A stretch of 64,000 nt of DNA from Pseudomonas fildesensis (GCF_001050345.1 NZ_LFMW01000001.1:62001-126000); one strand, 5' to 3'. Positions 1 through 9,415 are shown, numbered from the stretch's first letter. A program made the numbers and translations. The notes: generated from the letters alone by a model not told the origin.

Positions 1-820
1 GCGGTATCTCGGGATAGGCGCTCAGGTAATGGAAGAACAGCGGCTGGTCACGCAGTTCCTCGCCGCTGGCAGGAAGCCAATCGCGGTAAATCGGATAGAT
101 CGTTTCGCCGATGTGATCCGGCGACCCCACGTGTCGCACCACGACACAACGCCCGGCAGGAATGACAATCTCGTGCACGCCGAACTCATTCGGCGCCACG
201 GCCTCGTGAATCTCGCCGCAGATTGCGAAGCGGAATGCTTGTGGAGGTGTTGTATCGGGGTTGTTGTAGGGAATGCCAAAGGTGCGACTCGATGCTACCG
301 GCGACTGTCCGCTCTGCATACGCCATTTGATGAAGGTGCGCACGCTCTCATTGACGAGCCCGCCGGGTCCGCAGTGCTCAAGCGCTGCTACTTTGACTTC
401 AGGGAAATCTACGATTCGTACTTGCATGATGATCGTCCTGGAAAAGTGAGGGATTGCAAATACCGCACTCCAGACTTGCCAGTTTGGTTCCTTCCTGAAC
501 GCACTCGGCGTCATACCGAACGCCCGCCGGAACGCCCTGCAAAATGCCTCGGGACTTTCAAAGCCGGCACCGAGTGCGGCGTCCAGTACCGAGTGATCAG
601 CGAGGGCGGCCAGGCGATGTGCCGCGCGTCGTAGTCGCATCAGTTGCACATAACGTGAGACAGGCACTCCAACGAACGCGGTGAATTGTCGATGGAAGTG
701 AAACGCCGAAAAGTTCGCCACATGGCTCAACGTCTTCACCGACAGGTCACCTTCGAGATTGGCATCAATGTAGGCGAGTACGGCGTTGAAGCGTTTTGTG
801 TAAGCGAAATGGATCGGCAT
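1..820 (-). CDS. AraC-family transcriptional regulator with GyrI-like domain (3' end cut by window)
   Basis: Reading the minus strand from an ATG at 818-820 gives an open frame of 273 codons that runs off the left edge, so the C-terminus is missing. Residues 1 to about 110 form an AraC-type double helix-turn-helix: the start reads MPIHFAYTKRFNAVLAYID, followed by SAFHFHRQF and then GAGFESPEAFCRAFRRAFG, the typical AraC signature. From about residue 134 (MQVRIVDFPEVKVAALEH) the protein switches to a GyrI/effector-binding (SOUL/BacR-like) domain, which in this family senses small hydrophobic ligands. It is therefore likely a one-component, ligand-responsive regulator. Its target is not evident; the next gene is on the same strand 220 bp upstream. 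Confidence 0.85.
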   Translation of the reverse strand, partial: MPIHFAYTKRFNAVLAYIDANLEGDLSVKTLSHVANFSAFHFHRQFTAFVGVPVSRYVQLMRLRRAAHRLAALADHSVLDAALGAGFESPEAFCRAFRRAFGMTPSAFRKEPNWQVWSAVFAIPHFSRTIIMQVRIVDFPEVKVAALEHCGPGGLVNESVRTFIKWRMQSGQSPVASSRTFGIPYNNPDTTPPQAFRFAICGEIHEAVAPNEFGVHEIVIPAGRCVVVRHVGSPDHIGETIYPIYRDWLPASGEELRDQPLFFHYLSAYPEIP

Positions 821-1040
821 GTCAGACACTGGAAAAGCTCCTGGAAGTACGGTCGCCAATAGAGTCGTCTATCGCAGCGTGAACGCGCCTAGCCGTGTTT
901 GCTCAAGGCACGTTTTGGGTTGCCAATGCTATCTCCTCCAAGGCGACGTAAATGTCGGGGACAATTCAGGTGTCCACTTCATTCACATCCGGCTCTATCC
1001 CGCTTTGGCTGGCCGTGATGCATCAGGGTTATTGTCTTGT

Positions 1041-2102
1041 TCACTGTGTGTTTTCGTCCTTGTTTTGCTTAAACCAGCCATGTTTCCGATACCACGCCAC
1101 AGTGTCAGAAATGGTCTGCTCCAGCACTCGAAAACTCAGGCCAAGCTCTTGTTCACTTTTACGGTGGTTAAAACAGGTGCGGTGCTCCTCTCGTATCAAT
1201 AGGCGCAACGTCGCCATGCTCAGCAAAATAGGCTTGCCGGTAAGGCGCGCGTAGACCTCCAGCACTGTCGCCAATAGGTATAGGGCGGGCAGTGGTAGTT
1301 GCCGAACAGGTGTTTTGACGCCCGCTATACGCCCCAGGACAGGTACCAACTGGCGCATGGTCAAGTTCCGGCCGGCCGCGAGGTAGCGCTCTCCTCGCCG
1401 TCCATTTTGGGCTGCGGCAATCTGAGCCCATGCCACATCACGGGCATCGACTACGGAGAAGGTACCGGGGATCAGCCCGGGTAACTTGCCGTTGATGACA
1501 TCCTTGACCAATTGTCCCGAGGAGGTCGGGCCCATATCGCCAGGTCCCCACATCCAGCCGGGCAGAACCATGCAGGCATGCATCTGGGGATGGGTTTCAA
1601 GAAACGTCAAGACGACACGGTCAGCGAGGATCTTGCTGCGGTAGTAGTCATCCGCATCGGCTTCGGACCGCAGACATGTTTCATCGCTAGAGGTGCCAGG
1701 GTCCCCGTCGAGCACGGCAATCGAAGAGGTATGGACAAACCGGCGTATCCCCGCGCCGTAGGCCTGGTGAAGCAAGTCTCGCGTACCGGCGACATTGATC
1801 TTTTCGAGTTCTTCCCAGTGGCTGCCACCCTTGTAGTTATCGCGAAAGAACGCCGCCGTATGAAACACCGTATCGCAGCCTTGCAGCGATGTTGCGAACG
1901 CGTCGATATCGGCCATGTCACCAACGACCAGTTCCACACTCGGGAGGTCGTTGAACTGCTGCTCACCTTTGGCTCTTGAACGGACTAGGGCTTTGACGGC
2001 ATATCCACGTGCGACCAGTTCCCGCACCAGATTGTTTCCCAGCAAGCCGGTTGCGCCAGTAACGAATGCGTTGCGCATGGGGCCCGTAGTCATATATTCC
2101 AT
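1041..2102 (-). CDS. NAD(P)-dependent epimerase/dehydratase, dihydroflavonol-reductase-like SDR
   Basis: This 353-residue protein belongs to the extended short-chain dehydrogenase/epimerase family. The N-terminus carries the Rossmann nucleotide-binding motif VTGATGLLGNNLV, followed by the conserved VVGDMAD strand end, HTSS for the catalytic serine region and a YxxxK active site in DDYYRSKIL. The overall layout matches dihydroflavonol-4-reductase-like enzymes that reduce aldehydes or ketones with NAD(P)H; the substrate cannot be read from sequence. Two in-frame ATGs downstream (2093 and 2078) could also be the start, because no strong ribosome-binding site marks the first. It is transcribed away from the LysR-family gene at 2210, which is the obvious candidate regulator. 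Confidence 0.85.
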   Translation of the reverse strand: MEYMTTGPMRNAFVTGATGLLGNNLVRELVARGYAVKALVRSRAKGEQQFNDLPSVELVVGDMADIDAFATSLQGCDTVFHTAAFFRDNYKGGSHWEELEKINVAGTRDLLHQAYGAGIRRFVHTSSIAVLDGDPGTSSDETCLRSEADADDYYRSKILADRVVLTFLETHPQMHACMVLPGWMWGPGDMGPTSSGQLVKDVINGKLPGLIPGTFSVVDARDVAWAQIAAAQNGRRGERYLAAGRNLTMRQLVPVLGRIAGVKTPVRQLPLPALYLLATVLEVYARLTGKPILLSMATLRLLIREEHRTCFNHRKSEQELGLSFRVLEQTISDTVAWYRKHGWFKQNKDENTQ

Positions 2103-2209
2103 TCCAGTGGTTTCGAAGGCCTGTAGATATACCGTTTAGACCGCGCCTGAAAAACAGCGACTACTGCATAATGGCTTTGCACATATGCAGACCAGGGAGG
2201 ATGGGAGGT

Positions 2210-3091
2210 ATGGCGTTGCAGGCAAATTGGGACGATCTTCGTCTGCTGTTGGCGGTCTCGCGGCGTGGCAGTTTTCTTCAAACGGGCCAGCTGCTGGGGA
2301 TCGCGGCGTCTACCGTGTCCCGTCGCCTGACCCAACTGGAAGCTGCCCTGGGTGAGCCGCTCGTTGAGCGAGGCGTTGAAGGCTGCTGGTTGACCTCGCG
2401 GGGCCAATCCCTGGTGGAAGTCGCTCTGGCTGCGGAAGCGGGCTTGAGGCGTCAAGCGGCGGCGAACCTGCCCGGGGTGCAAACAGAGTTATATGGCAGT
2501 GTCCTGGTCAGTGCGGGTGAGGGGTTTTCTTCTTGTGTATTGGTGGCCGCGAATCGTTTTACTTCCCTGCATCCGCGCTGCTCCGTGGAGTTACTGGTCA
2601 CCGCCGACTTTCACAAGATCGTCCGCGGTGTGGCGGATATTGCTATACGCACAGCGCATCTGGGCGAGCCATCGCTGATTTATCGACCCATAGGCAAGCT
2701 CGCCTACGGCGTCTTCGCTGATGCGGGGTACTTGAAGCGTTCTCCAGGGCTGACCCTGGCTACGGCGGTCAACATTGCCTTGCTTCCTCCGCTGGATATG
2801 TTGCCTCAAATGCGTGCCGCAAAAGCTGCGGGTCTGGACCGTGCACAAATCAGCGTGAACTCGTTCGCCGTACAACTGGAGTCGGTGAGGCAAGGCATGG
2901 GCGTGGCGGTACTGCCGCGTATTTTGGCGAAGGACCTGACTGAGTTGTTCCCGGAGCTTGAACTTCCAGAGATGGAGGTCTATCTGGTAACCCGGACTCA
3001 GGCGTTGAAACAGGCGCACATCAGATGTTTCTTTGACATCTTGGAGCAGGTATTGCTCGAAGTCCTCTGCGTTGAAAATGTCGAAGATTAA
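2210..3091 (+). CDS. LysR-family transcriptional regulator
   Basis: A 293-residue LysR-type regulator. An N-terminal winged helix-turn-helix is visible (WDDLRLLLAVSRRGSF, then GIAASTVSRRLTQLEAALG), followed by the effector-binding domain. The frame is open further upstream from 2171, but ATG 2210 is preferred because GGGAGG at 2195-2200 lies nine bases before it. The gene is divergent from the SDR gene ending at 2102, an arrangement in which LysR proteins usually control the neighbour as well as themselves. The effector is unknown. Confidence 0.85.
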   Translation: MALQANWDDLRLLLAVSRRGSFLQTGQLLGIAASTVSRRLTQLEAALGEPLVERGVEGCWLTSRGQSLVEVALAAEAGLRRQAAANLPGVQTELYGSVLVSAGEGFSSCVLVAANRFTSLHPRCSVELLVTADFHKIVRGVADIAIRTAHLGEPSLIYRPIGKLAYGVFADAGYLKRSPGLTLATAVNIALLPPLDMLPQMRAAKAAGLDRAQISVNSFAVQLESVRQGMGVAVLPRILAKDLTELFPELELPEMEVYLVTRTQALKQAHIRCFFDILEQVLLEVLCVENVED

Positions 3092-3261
3092 ATTTGGCGC
3101 GCCCCCGTGTAAGGCGCGTGCTCACTTGAACGCTCAACGTCCAAAACAACCAAGAGCGTATGGCTCATCCGGCGATGTGCAGTCCCCCGTTCACGTGCAA
3201 AGAGGGGTGTTGGATCTTGCAAGATGTTGTCGGATTATTCGCTATCAGATTTTTCGTACCC

Positions 3262-3870
3262 TCAGCCATGAGTAGGCAGCACCAACCCAAACAGCACAAA
3301 AAATCCCCCGCAAACCTTATTGAACCGGCGCCCGGTCCGAGCCAACCAAGGCCTGACCCGGTGTGCTGCGCTGGCTACCATATACTCAACCACGAACTCC
3401 ACGGCTGCATAGGTCAGCGCGATAGTAATCGTCTGCGCAATGAGGCTCCTGTGCGGATCCAGGAAAGGTGGAATAAACGCAGTAAACAGCAGCAGTGCCT
3501 TGGGATTTGAAATGGCTGATACCAGCCCCTGGCGGAACAGCGACCAACGCCGCAAGCTCGTAGTGCCGGCTATTTCAAGGCTGACGGGTGCAGACCGCCA
3601 CAGCCCGAAGCCCAACCAGATCAGATACAGCCCGCCGACCACCTTCAAGGCGGTAAACCAGGCGGCTGACGCCTGGATCAGCGCACCCAACCCCAACGCG
3701 CAAAGCGTCAGCACGATTGCAAAGCCGAGTACGCCACCCGTGATGGTGAACAGCGTTCTCCGGCTTCCGTGAAGGGCGCCATGGGTCAGCACCAGTAACG
3801 CGTTGGGCCCTGGCACTACCGCTATGCCGCAACAGGTAAACAGGTAGAGCAACCAGGTCTCAAAGGGCAT
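3262..3870 (-). CDS. LysE/RhtB-family amino-acid exporter
   Basis: A small inner-membrane protein of about 202 residues with the LysE/RhtB hallmarks: the first hydrophobic helix ends in VVPGPNALLVL, and the middle carries SAISNPKALLLFTAF. About six membrane segments alternate with short loops. The family exports amino acids or homoserine-lactone-like compounds. The frame extends to a GTG at 3943-3945, but starting at MPFETWLL (ATG at 3870) places the first membrane helix where the family normally has it. The divergent LysR gene at 3983 is its likely regulator, the same pairing as lysE with lysG/argP. The exact substrate is not determinable. Confidence 0.82.
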   Translation of the reverse strand: MPFETWLLYLFTCCGIAVVPGPNALLVLTHGALHGSRRTLFTITGGVLGFAIVLTLCALGLGALIQASAAWFTALKVVGGLYLIWLGFGLWRSAPVSLEIAGTTSLRRWSLFRQGLVSAISNPKALLLFTAFIPPFLDPHRSLIAQTITIALTYAAVEFVVEYMVASAAHRVRPWLARTGRRFNKVCGGFFVLFGLVLPTHG

Positions 3871-3982
3871 GATTCGATCCAGCATGGGTTGATTCAAGCC
3901 AGCATGTTGCGAGTGAACAGCGTTCATGAAAAGCGCATAATTCACGTCTTAGCCATTCGATAAACGAATAGAGGTAACAGCG

Positions 3983-4846
3983 ATGCCTGCCGGCGATTTG
4001 CAGATCGATTGGCTCAAGTGTTTCGTCGCCGTGGTGGATGCGGGTTCGCTATCGGGCGCAGCCCACGAAGTGAACCGGTCACAGTCTGCCGTCAGCATGC
4101 AGATGAAGAAGCTTGAGGCCGCGCTTGGGAGGCAGTTGTTGAATCGTGGCCCGAGGCACCTTCAACTGACGGCTGACGGCCAGACGCTGCTGAGCTACGC
4201 CCGCCGGATGCTCGCACTTCACGCCGAGACCCAGGCGGCTTTTCACGGTGAAGAGTTAACGGGGCGTATCCGCCTTGGCGTCGCGGAGGACTATGCGGCA
4301 AAGTATCTCACGCCGGTTCTGAAGCGTTTTTCGCCGCGCTACGCCGGCGTGGAAATAGAACTCACCTGTGAGCAGTCGACCACGCTTATCCCGCGCGTGC
4401 GAAGCGGCGACCTTGATCTTGCGCTGGTGTCCAGGGACTCGCCTCAAAGCGGCACCTTTCTCTTCAAAGAGCCGATGGTTTGGGTGGGCTCACCGCAGTT
4501 CGAACTCTGGCGGCGAGACCCGCTGCCTATCGCCGTCTACGAAAGTGCAAGCCTGGCCCGGCGTTATGCGGTGAATTCACTGACCCACCAGGGCCGCGAG
4601 TTCAAGGTGGTCTACAACAGCTCCAGCCTTGCCGGCCAGGTGGCCGCCGTTGAGGGTGGGCTTGCGATTGCCGCGATCACTCAATGTACCGTGCAGCCAT
4701 CGCTTCAGGTCTTGAGCAGCGAGCACGGCTTGGGAAGCATTGAGCCGATGGAAGTTTCGATTCTACGTAGCCGAGCCTCTAGGGGGTCTAAAGCGGTCAA
4801 TAGCCTTCATGCATTTATCATCAACGCGCTAAGACTTCAGGCGTAG
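3983..4846 (+). CDS. LysR-family transcriptional regulator
   Basis: A 287-residue LysR-type regulator. The N-terminal DNA-binding domain contains LKCFVAVVDAGSLSGAAHEV and SQSAVSMQMKKLEAALG, followed by a substrate-binding-type effector domain. GAGGT about seven bases before the ATG supports the start. It is divergently arranged with the LysE-type exporter (start near 3870), so it probably activates that exporter in response to the exported compound; this is inference from gene order. Confidence 0.86.
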   Translation: MPAGDLQIDWLKCFVAVVDAGSLSGAAHEVNRSQSAVSMQMKKLEAALGRQLLNRGPRHLQLTADGQTLLSYARRMLALHAETQAAFHGEELTGRIRLGVAEDYAAKYLTPVLKRFSPRYAGVEIELTCEQSTTLIPRVRSGDLDLALVSRDSPQSGTFLFKEPMVWVGSPQFELWRRDPLPIAVYESASLARRYAVNSLTHQGREFKVVYNSSSLAGQVAAVEGGLAIAAITQCTVQPSLQVLSSEHGLGSIEPMEVSILRSRASRGSKAVNSLHAFIINALRLQA

Positions 4847-4888
4847 TCACCTGGGGTTGAAGAATTACCTCCACTTATAAGCGCGCCG

Positions 4889-7255
4889 TCAAAACGTCTG
4901 CCCCATGGAGAACTGAAACACCTGCTTTTCCGCGTTCTCGGGCGTTCGAATCGGATAGGCCAGGTTCACACTCAACGGCCCCAGCGGGCTGTACCACGTC
5001 ACGCCGACCCCCACCGAACTGGCCATTTTGCTCAAGTCCACGCCGCCGCAGCCTTGGGTCGTGCTGAGGTAGCACTTGTCCGAGTAAACCGTACCCACAT
5101 CCCAGAACAACGAGGTGCGCACGGATTTGTTGTCTTTGATGAACGGGACCGGGAACAAATACTCCGCGCCCCCGGTAATCAGGATGTTGCCACCCAGCGA
5201 CTCGGTGTCCCGGTCCGAGTAATACGCCTGGCCGGCACTCGCATAAGCACCGGTAGCCGGGGTGTTGCGCGGGCCGAGGGTGCCGCTTTCAAAGCCGCGC
5301 ACCGTGCCTTCGCCACCTGCCGTATAGCTTTCATAGAAGGGCAGCCCGTCCGTTGAGCCATAGCCGTTGCCGTAGCCGAGCTTGGTATGCAAGCGCAGGG
5401 TCGTGGCGTTGCTGACGGGAAGGTAGGTCTGCCCGGTGTAATCGATTTTGTAGAAGCTCAGGTCGCTGCCGGGCACCGTCACCATCAGGTTGAGGTTTTG
5501 CGAGTGCCCGCGAGTCGCCAACACGCCTTTGTTCAGGGTCGATTCGGACCAGCCGAGGTTGGCCTTGAAGTTGGTGAATTCCTTGCCTTCGCGCTCGATA
5601 AAGTCATAGATCTCGTCGGCGCTGTAGGTGCCCGGTTCGATGCTGTCGTGCTGCGCCGTCAGGCCAAAGCTCAATCTTGAGGTTTCATTGATCGGGTAAC
5701 CGAGGGTGGCGCCCAGGCCAAAACTGTTGATGGCGTAGTAGGAGACACCGTCGTCGTAGTACTTGTTGTAATCGGTCTTGCTGTAGAACGCGTTGTAACC
5801 CAGGCTCACCCCATCGGTGGTGAAGTAGGGGTCGGTGAAACCGATGTTGTACTTGCTCTGGTAGGACGAGCGGGTCAGCCCCAGGCTCGCGTAATTGCCG
5901 GTACCGAGGAAGTTGTTCTGGGTAATCGAGCCGCCCAGGATCAGGCCCGAACTCTGGGCGAAACCGACGCTGGCGGTGATCGAGCCGGACGCTTGTTCCT
6001 CCACTGCGTAATTCACATCCAACTGGTCATCGAGGCCGGCCACCGCAGGCGTCTCGACGTTCACCTCCTTGAAGAACCCCAGGCGCTCCAGGCGCACCTT
6101 GGATTGGTCAATCAGGTAGGTCGACGCCCAGCCACCTTCCATCTGGCGCATCTCGCGACGCAGCACCTTGTCGTCGGTCTTGGTATTACCGCGGAAGTTG
6201 ATGCGATTGACGTAGGCCCGTTTGCCAGGGTCGACGGAGAAAGTGACGTCCACCGTGTGGTTTTCATCGTTTGGCTGCGGCACGCCGTTGACGTTGGCGA
6301 ACGTGTAGCCTTCATTGCCCAGGCGGCGGGTAATCAGCTCCGAGGTGGTGGTCATCAACTTGCGTGAGAACACCTGGCCCTTTTGCACCAGCAGCAACGA
6401 CTGGACCTGGTCTTGTGGCACTTTCAGCTCGCCACTCAGCCTCACCTCACGCACCGTGTATTTCTGGCCTTCCTGGATGTTAACGGTGATGTAGACGTGT
6501 TTCTTGTCCGGAGTCATCGAGACCTGGGTCGAGGTGATATCCATGTTGATATAGCCACGATCCAGGTAGTAGGAGCGCAGCCGCTCAAGGTCACCCGACA
6601 GTTTCTCTCGCGCGTATTTATCGTCGTTCTTGAAAAACGACAGCCAATTGCTGGTCTTGAGGGTGAACTGGTCGATCAACGCCTCGTCGGGGAACACCGT
6701 ATTGCCCACTACGTTGATGTGTTGGATCGACGCCACTTCGCCTTCATCGATCTTGATCTTCAGGCCCACGCGGTTGCGCGGCTGAGCCACGACCTGGGCG
6801 TCGACCGAGGCGGAATAACGGCCCTGGGCAACATACTGGCGCTGCAACTCGTTGCGCATACCTTCCAGGGTGGCACGCTGGAAAATCTCGCCCTCGGCAA
6901 GCCCTGATTGCTTCATGCCTTTCATCAGGTCGTCGGTGGAGATCGCTTTATTGCCCTCGAACTCGATACTGGCAACCGAGGGGCGCTCGACTACATTGAT
7001 AATCAGCACATCGCCTTCACGGCTCAATTGGATGTCCTGGAAGAAACCGGTCTTGAACAGTGTGCGGGTAGAGTCCACCAGGCGCCGGTCATCGGCTTCA
7101 TCGCCGACGTTCAGCGGCAATGCGCCGAACACGCTGCCCGCAGAGACCCGTTGCAGGCCGTTGATTCGAATATCCGAGATTTTGAAGCCTTGGGCGAGTG
7201 CCAGTGAGGCATTGAGCAGCAGCGCAACCGAGCAGAGCAGGCGCGAAAAATTCAT
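4889..7255 (-). CDS. bamA: BamA-like outer-membrane protein assembly factor (solitary paralogue)
   Basis: A 788-residue Omp85 protein: signal peptide (residues 1 to about 21, ending SLALAQ), five POTRA domains to about residue 420, then a 16-stranded barrel ending in phenylalanine. The diagnostic loop-6 VRGF motif is at residues 652-655. BamA inserts beta-barrel proteins into the outer membrane. A TTG at 7270 extends the frame, but ATG 7255, with GGAAAAG just upstream, is preferred. Canonical pseudomonad bamA lies between rseP and skp in the lpxD-fabZ-lpxA operon. None of those genes is here, so this is most likely a second, specialised copy. It is divergent from a CpxRA-like system, suggesting envelope-stress control. 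Confidence 0.88.
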   Translation of the reverse strand: MNFSRLLCSVALLLNASLALAQGFKISDIRINGLQRVSAGSVFGALPLNVGDEADDRRLVDSTRTLFKTGFFQDIQLSREGDVLIINVVERPSVASIEFEGNKAISTDDLMKGMKQSGLAEGEIFQRATLEGMRNELQRQYVAQGRYSASVDAQVVAQPRNRVGLKIKIDEGEVASIQHINVVGNTVFPDEALIDQFTLKTSNWLSFFKNDDKYAREKLSGDLERLRSYYLDRGYINMDITSTQVSMTPDKKHVYITVNIQEGQKYTVREVRLSGELKVPQDQVQSLLLVQKGQVFSRKLMTTTSELITRRLGNEGYTFANVNGVPQPNDENHTVDVTFSVDPGKRAYVNRINFRGNTKTDDKVLRREMRQMEGGWASTYLIDQSKVRLERLGFFKEVNVETPAVAGLDDQLDVNYAVEEQASGSITASVGFAQSSGLILGGSITQNNFLGTGNYASLGLTRSSYQSKYNIGFTDPYFTTDGVSLGYNAFYSKTDYNKYYDDGVSYYAINSFGLGATLGYPINETSRLSFGLTAQHDSIEPGTYSADEIYDFIEREGKEFTNFKANLGWSESTLNKGVLATRGHSQNLNLMVTVPGSDLSFYKIDYTGQTYLPVSNATTLRLHTKLGYGNGYGSTDGLPFYESYTAGGEGTVRGFESGTLGPRNTPATGAYASAGQAYYSDRDTESLGGNILITGGAEYLFPVPFIKDNKSVRTSLFWDVGTVYSDKCYLSTTQGCGGVDLSKMASSVGVGVTWYSPLGPLSVNLAYPIRTPENAEKQVFQFSMGQTF

Positions 7256-7375
7256 CAAGATCTTTTCCAAAGCACATCGACAAGCAGCGCCGGCGCGCTT
7301 GGATAACTCGCCGCGCGGCCAGACTGGTGAACATCCAGCATAAGAGCGCGTGGAGTTTGGTGCGGTTAACTGAAT

Positions 7376-7390
7376 GTCAAGTTAGGTAAA
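7376..7390. promoter_or_regulatory. Candidate CpxR-box between the bamA paralogue and the cpxR-like gene
   Basis: The 15 bases read GTCAA-GTTAG-GTAAA, matching 9 of 10 defined positions of the E. coli CpxR consensus GTAAA-N5-GTAAA. It lies 61 bp before the response-regulator start and about 120 bp before the BamA-like start, where a site could act on both divergent promoters. The consensus is established for enterobacterial CpxR; its use here is inference. Confidence 0.45.
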
Positions 7391-7451
7391 GGTTGGCCTG
7401 AAACCATGGTGCAAGGCTGATAATGCGCAACCCCCCACTGACGAGCCTGCG

Positions 7452-8135
7452 ATGATCTGCGTACTGTTAGTCGACGATGACCAGGAACTGACTGGAATGC
7501 TGAGCCAATACCTGGAGCGCGAAGGCTTTGCGGCGACGGCCGTGCATACAGGGGAGGAGGGCGAGGTGGCGGCGCTTTCGGGGCACTACAGCATTGTGGT
7601 GCTGGACGTCATGCTGCCCCAGCGCTCGGGCATCGAGGTACTCCGGCGCATCCGTGCCGTCAGCCAGGTGCCGGTGGTGTTGCTCACCGCCCGTGGCGAC
7701 AACATAGATCGCATCACCGGCCTGGAGCTTGGCGCCGATGACTATGTGCCCAAGCCCAGCTCACCGGGCGAGTTGGTTGCGCGTCTGCGCGCCATCATGC
7801 GGCGGGTGCAGCCGGTGGGCCAGTCGACCACGGAAGTGATCAAGACCGGCGCTCTGGTGTTATGGCCCGGCAAACGCCAGGCCCTGTGGAACGGCGTGGA
7901 GCTGGGCGTAACCAGCACCGAGTTCAGCCTCCTTGAAGAGCTGGCGCGCAATGCCGGCCAAGTGGTGAGTAAAAAAGATCTGTCGCTCAACGCTCTGGGC
8001 TGCGCGTTGACCCGCTACGACCGGCGCATCGACGTGCACATCAGCAGCATCCGACAAAAACTCGGGCCGCGCCCGGATGCCAAGGCCTGGATCCAGAGTG
8101 TGCGCGGCCTTGGTTACCTGTTGATTGCCGAATGA
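7452..8135 (+). CDS. cpxR: CpxR-like OmpR-family response regulator
   Basis: A 227-residue two-component response regulator. The receiver domain (1-120) has the acidic pair D9/D10, the phospho-acceptor D52 in VVLDVMLPQ, the switch threonine in LLTARG and the conserved lysine in DDYVPKP. The C-terminal half is an OmpR/PhoB winged helix, with TSTEFSLLEELARN and RRIDVHISSIRQKLGP. Several stretches, including LTARG...DR..GLELGADDY.PKP and the H-I-S-x-[IL]-R-x-K-L segment, resemble enterobacterial CpxR more than PhoB or OmpR. The stop overlaps the kinase start by four bases, so the two are co-translated. It likely controls envelope-stress genes, possibly including the divergent BamA paralogue. Confidence 0.82.
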   Translation: MICVLLVDDDQELTGMLSQYLEREGFAATAVHTGEEGEVAALSGHYSIVVLDVMLPQRSGIEVLRRIRAVSQVPVVLLTARGDNIDRITGLELGADDYVPKPSSPGELVARLRAIMRRVQPVGQSTTEVIKTGALVLWPGKRQALWNGVELGVTSTEFSLLEELARNAGQVVSKKDLSLNALGCALTRYDRRIDVHISSIRQKLGPRPDAKAWIQSVRGLGYLLIAE

Positions 8136-9415
8136 CCAAGCCCAGCCTGCTGTTCTGGAAACTGTTCCTGGCCTTCTGGCTGGCGACCACCCTGACGTTC
8201 CTGGTGGGGGTCTGCGTGCTGGAACTGAGCCGCTTCCGGCCGAACGACCCGCATGTGCAAACCATGCTGGCGGCCGAAGAAAAGCTGCTGCAACAGTTCG
8301 GTGTCGAAGCAGCCGGCCAACTCCTCGCGGTGTGGGAACGTCCACCGGATGAGGCCATCGGCGTCTATGACAGTACCGGTAAGTTGCTGGTGGGCTCCCC
8401 CGTCGAGCAGGCGGCATATGAACAAGCGGTCATCAGCAAGGAAGGCCTAGCGCTTTCGATCCGCTCCACCCACGCCCCCGGTAACGACCCGGGCATGCCT
8501 TGGCACCAGACCCCGCTGATCATCGGCACGCTGATGAGTGCGCTGTTCAGCGGCTACATGGCCTACTACCTGGCCTGGCCCCTGGCTTACCTGCGCCGGG
8601 CGATGAGCGACGCAGCAGAGGGCCGTTTCGAAACCCGGGTCAAGCCCGCGATGGGCAAGCGCCGCGATGAAATCGTCGACCTGGCCGAAGATTGCGACCG
8701 CATGGCCAACCAGTTGAAGGTGCTGGTGGAGGCCCAACAGCACTTGCTGCACGATATCTCCCACGAGCTGCGCTCACCGCTGACACGCATGCAGGCGGCC
8801 ATCGGCCTGTTGCGCCAGGATGCTGCACGCGTGGAAATGCTCGAACGCGTCGAGCGCGAAGCCGAGCGCATGGACACGCTGATCGAGGCCCTGCTGACCC
8901 TGGCACGCCTGCAAGGCCGGCCCGAAAGCATCGAGCGCGAGTGCGTCGATATCATCGAGTTGCTGGCGATGATTGTCGAAGATGCGCAGTTCGAGGCCGG
9001 GATCAAAGGCTGTCGCGTGCACCTGCAGGCGTGCCCGCCGTTTATCGCGTGTGCCAGCGGCGAGTTGCTGTACCGCTGTTTTGAAAACGTGATCCGCAAC
9101 GCCGTGCGCTACACCCGGCCGGGCACTGCCGTGCTGGTTTCGGCGCAGGTCAGTCCCGATGCAAACCGTTTGAACGTACGGATCACCGACCACGGGCCGG
9201 GCGTCGACAATGACCGCCTGCAGAGCATCTTTCATCCGTTCGAACGTGGTGTGGGCGACGCCAGTGTGGGCTTTGGCCTGGGTTTGGCGATCGCCGCGAG
9301 GGCCGTGCAAATGCACGGCGGCAACATTGTGGCGCGCAACGAGCCGGGCGGCGGGCTGACTGTGGAGGTCAACCTGCACAGCGCACGATCTTTACACGAC
9401 ATTACATTGGCTTGA
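8132..9415 (+). CDS. cpxA: CpxA-like sensor histidine kinase
   Basis: A 427-residue inner-membrane sensor kinase that partners the preceding regulator (ATGA overlap). It has a first membrane helix at about residues 9-29, a short periplasmic segment of roughly 100 residues, a second helix near 128-150, a HAMP linker, and a HisKA domain with the H-box HDISHELRSPLTR (phospho-histidine H211). The ATPase domain has the N-box NVIRNAVRYT, G1 DHGPGVD and G2 GFGLGLAIA. The layout and H-box wording match CpxA-type kinases, although the periplasmic sensor part is too divergent to predict a signal. The BamA-like gene across the divergent promoter makes envelope or outer-membrane stress a reasonable guess. 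Confidence 0.82.
   Translation: MTKPSLLFWKLFLAFWLATTLTFLVGVCVLELSRFRPNDPHVQTMLAAEEKLLQQFGVEAAGQLLAVWERPPDEAIGVYDSTGKLLVGSPVEQAAYEQAVISKEGLALSIRSTHAPGNDPGMPWHQTPLIIGTLMSALFSGYMAYYLAWPLAYLRRAMSDAAEGRFETRVKPAMGKRRDEIVDLAEDCDRMANQLKVLVEAQQHLLHDISHELRSPLTRMQAAIGLLRQDAARVEMLERVEREAERMDTLIEALLTLARLQGRPESIERECVDIIELLAMIVEDAQFEAGIKGCRVHLQACPPFIACASGELLYRCFENVIRNAVRYTRPGTAVLVSAQVSPDANRLNVRITDHGPGVDNDRLQSIFHPFERGVGDASVGFGLGLAIAARAVQMHGGNIVARNEPGGGLTVEVNLHSARSLHDITLA

Noticed and set aside
7452..9415. PhoB/PhoR or OmpR/EnvZ pair
   Set aside because: Receiver and winged-helix wording is closer to CpxR, and the kinase lacks a PAS domain as in PhoR.
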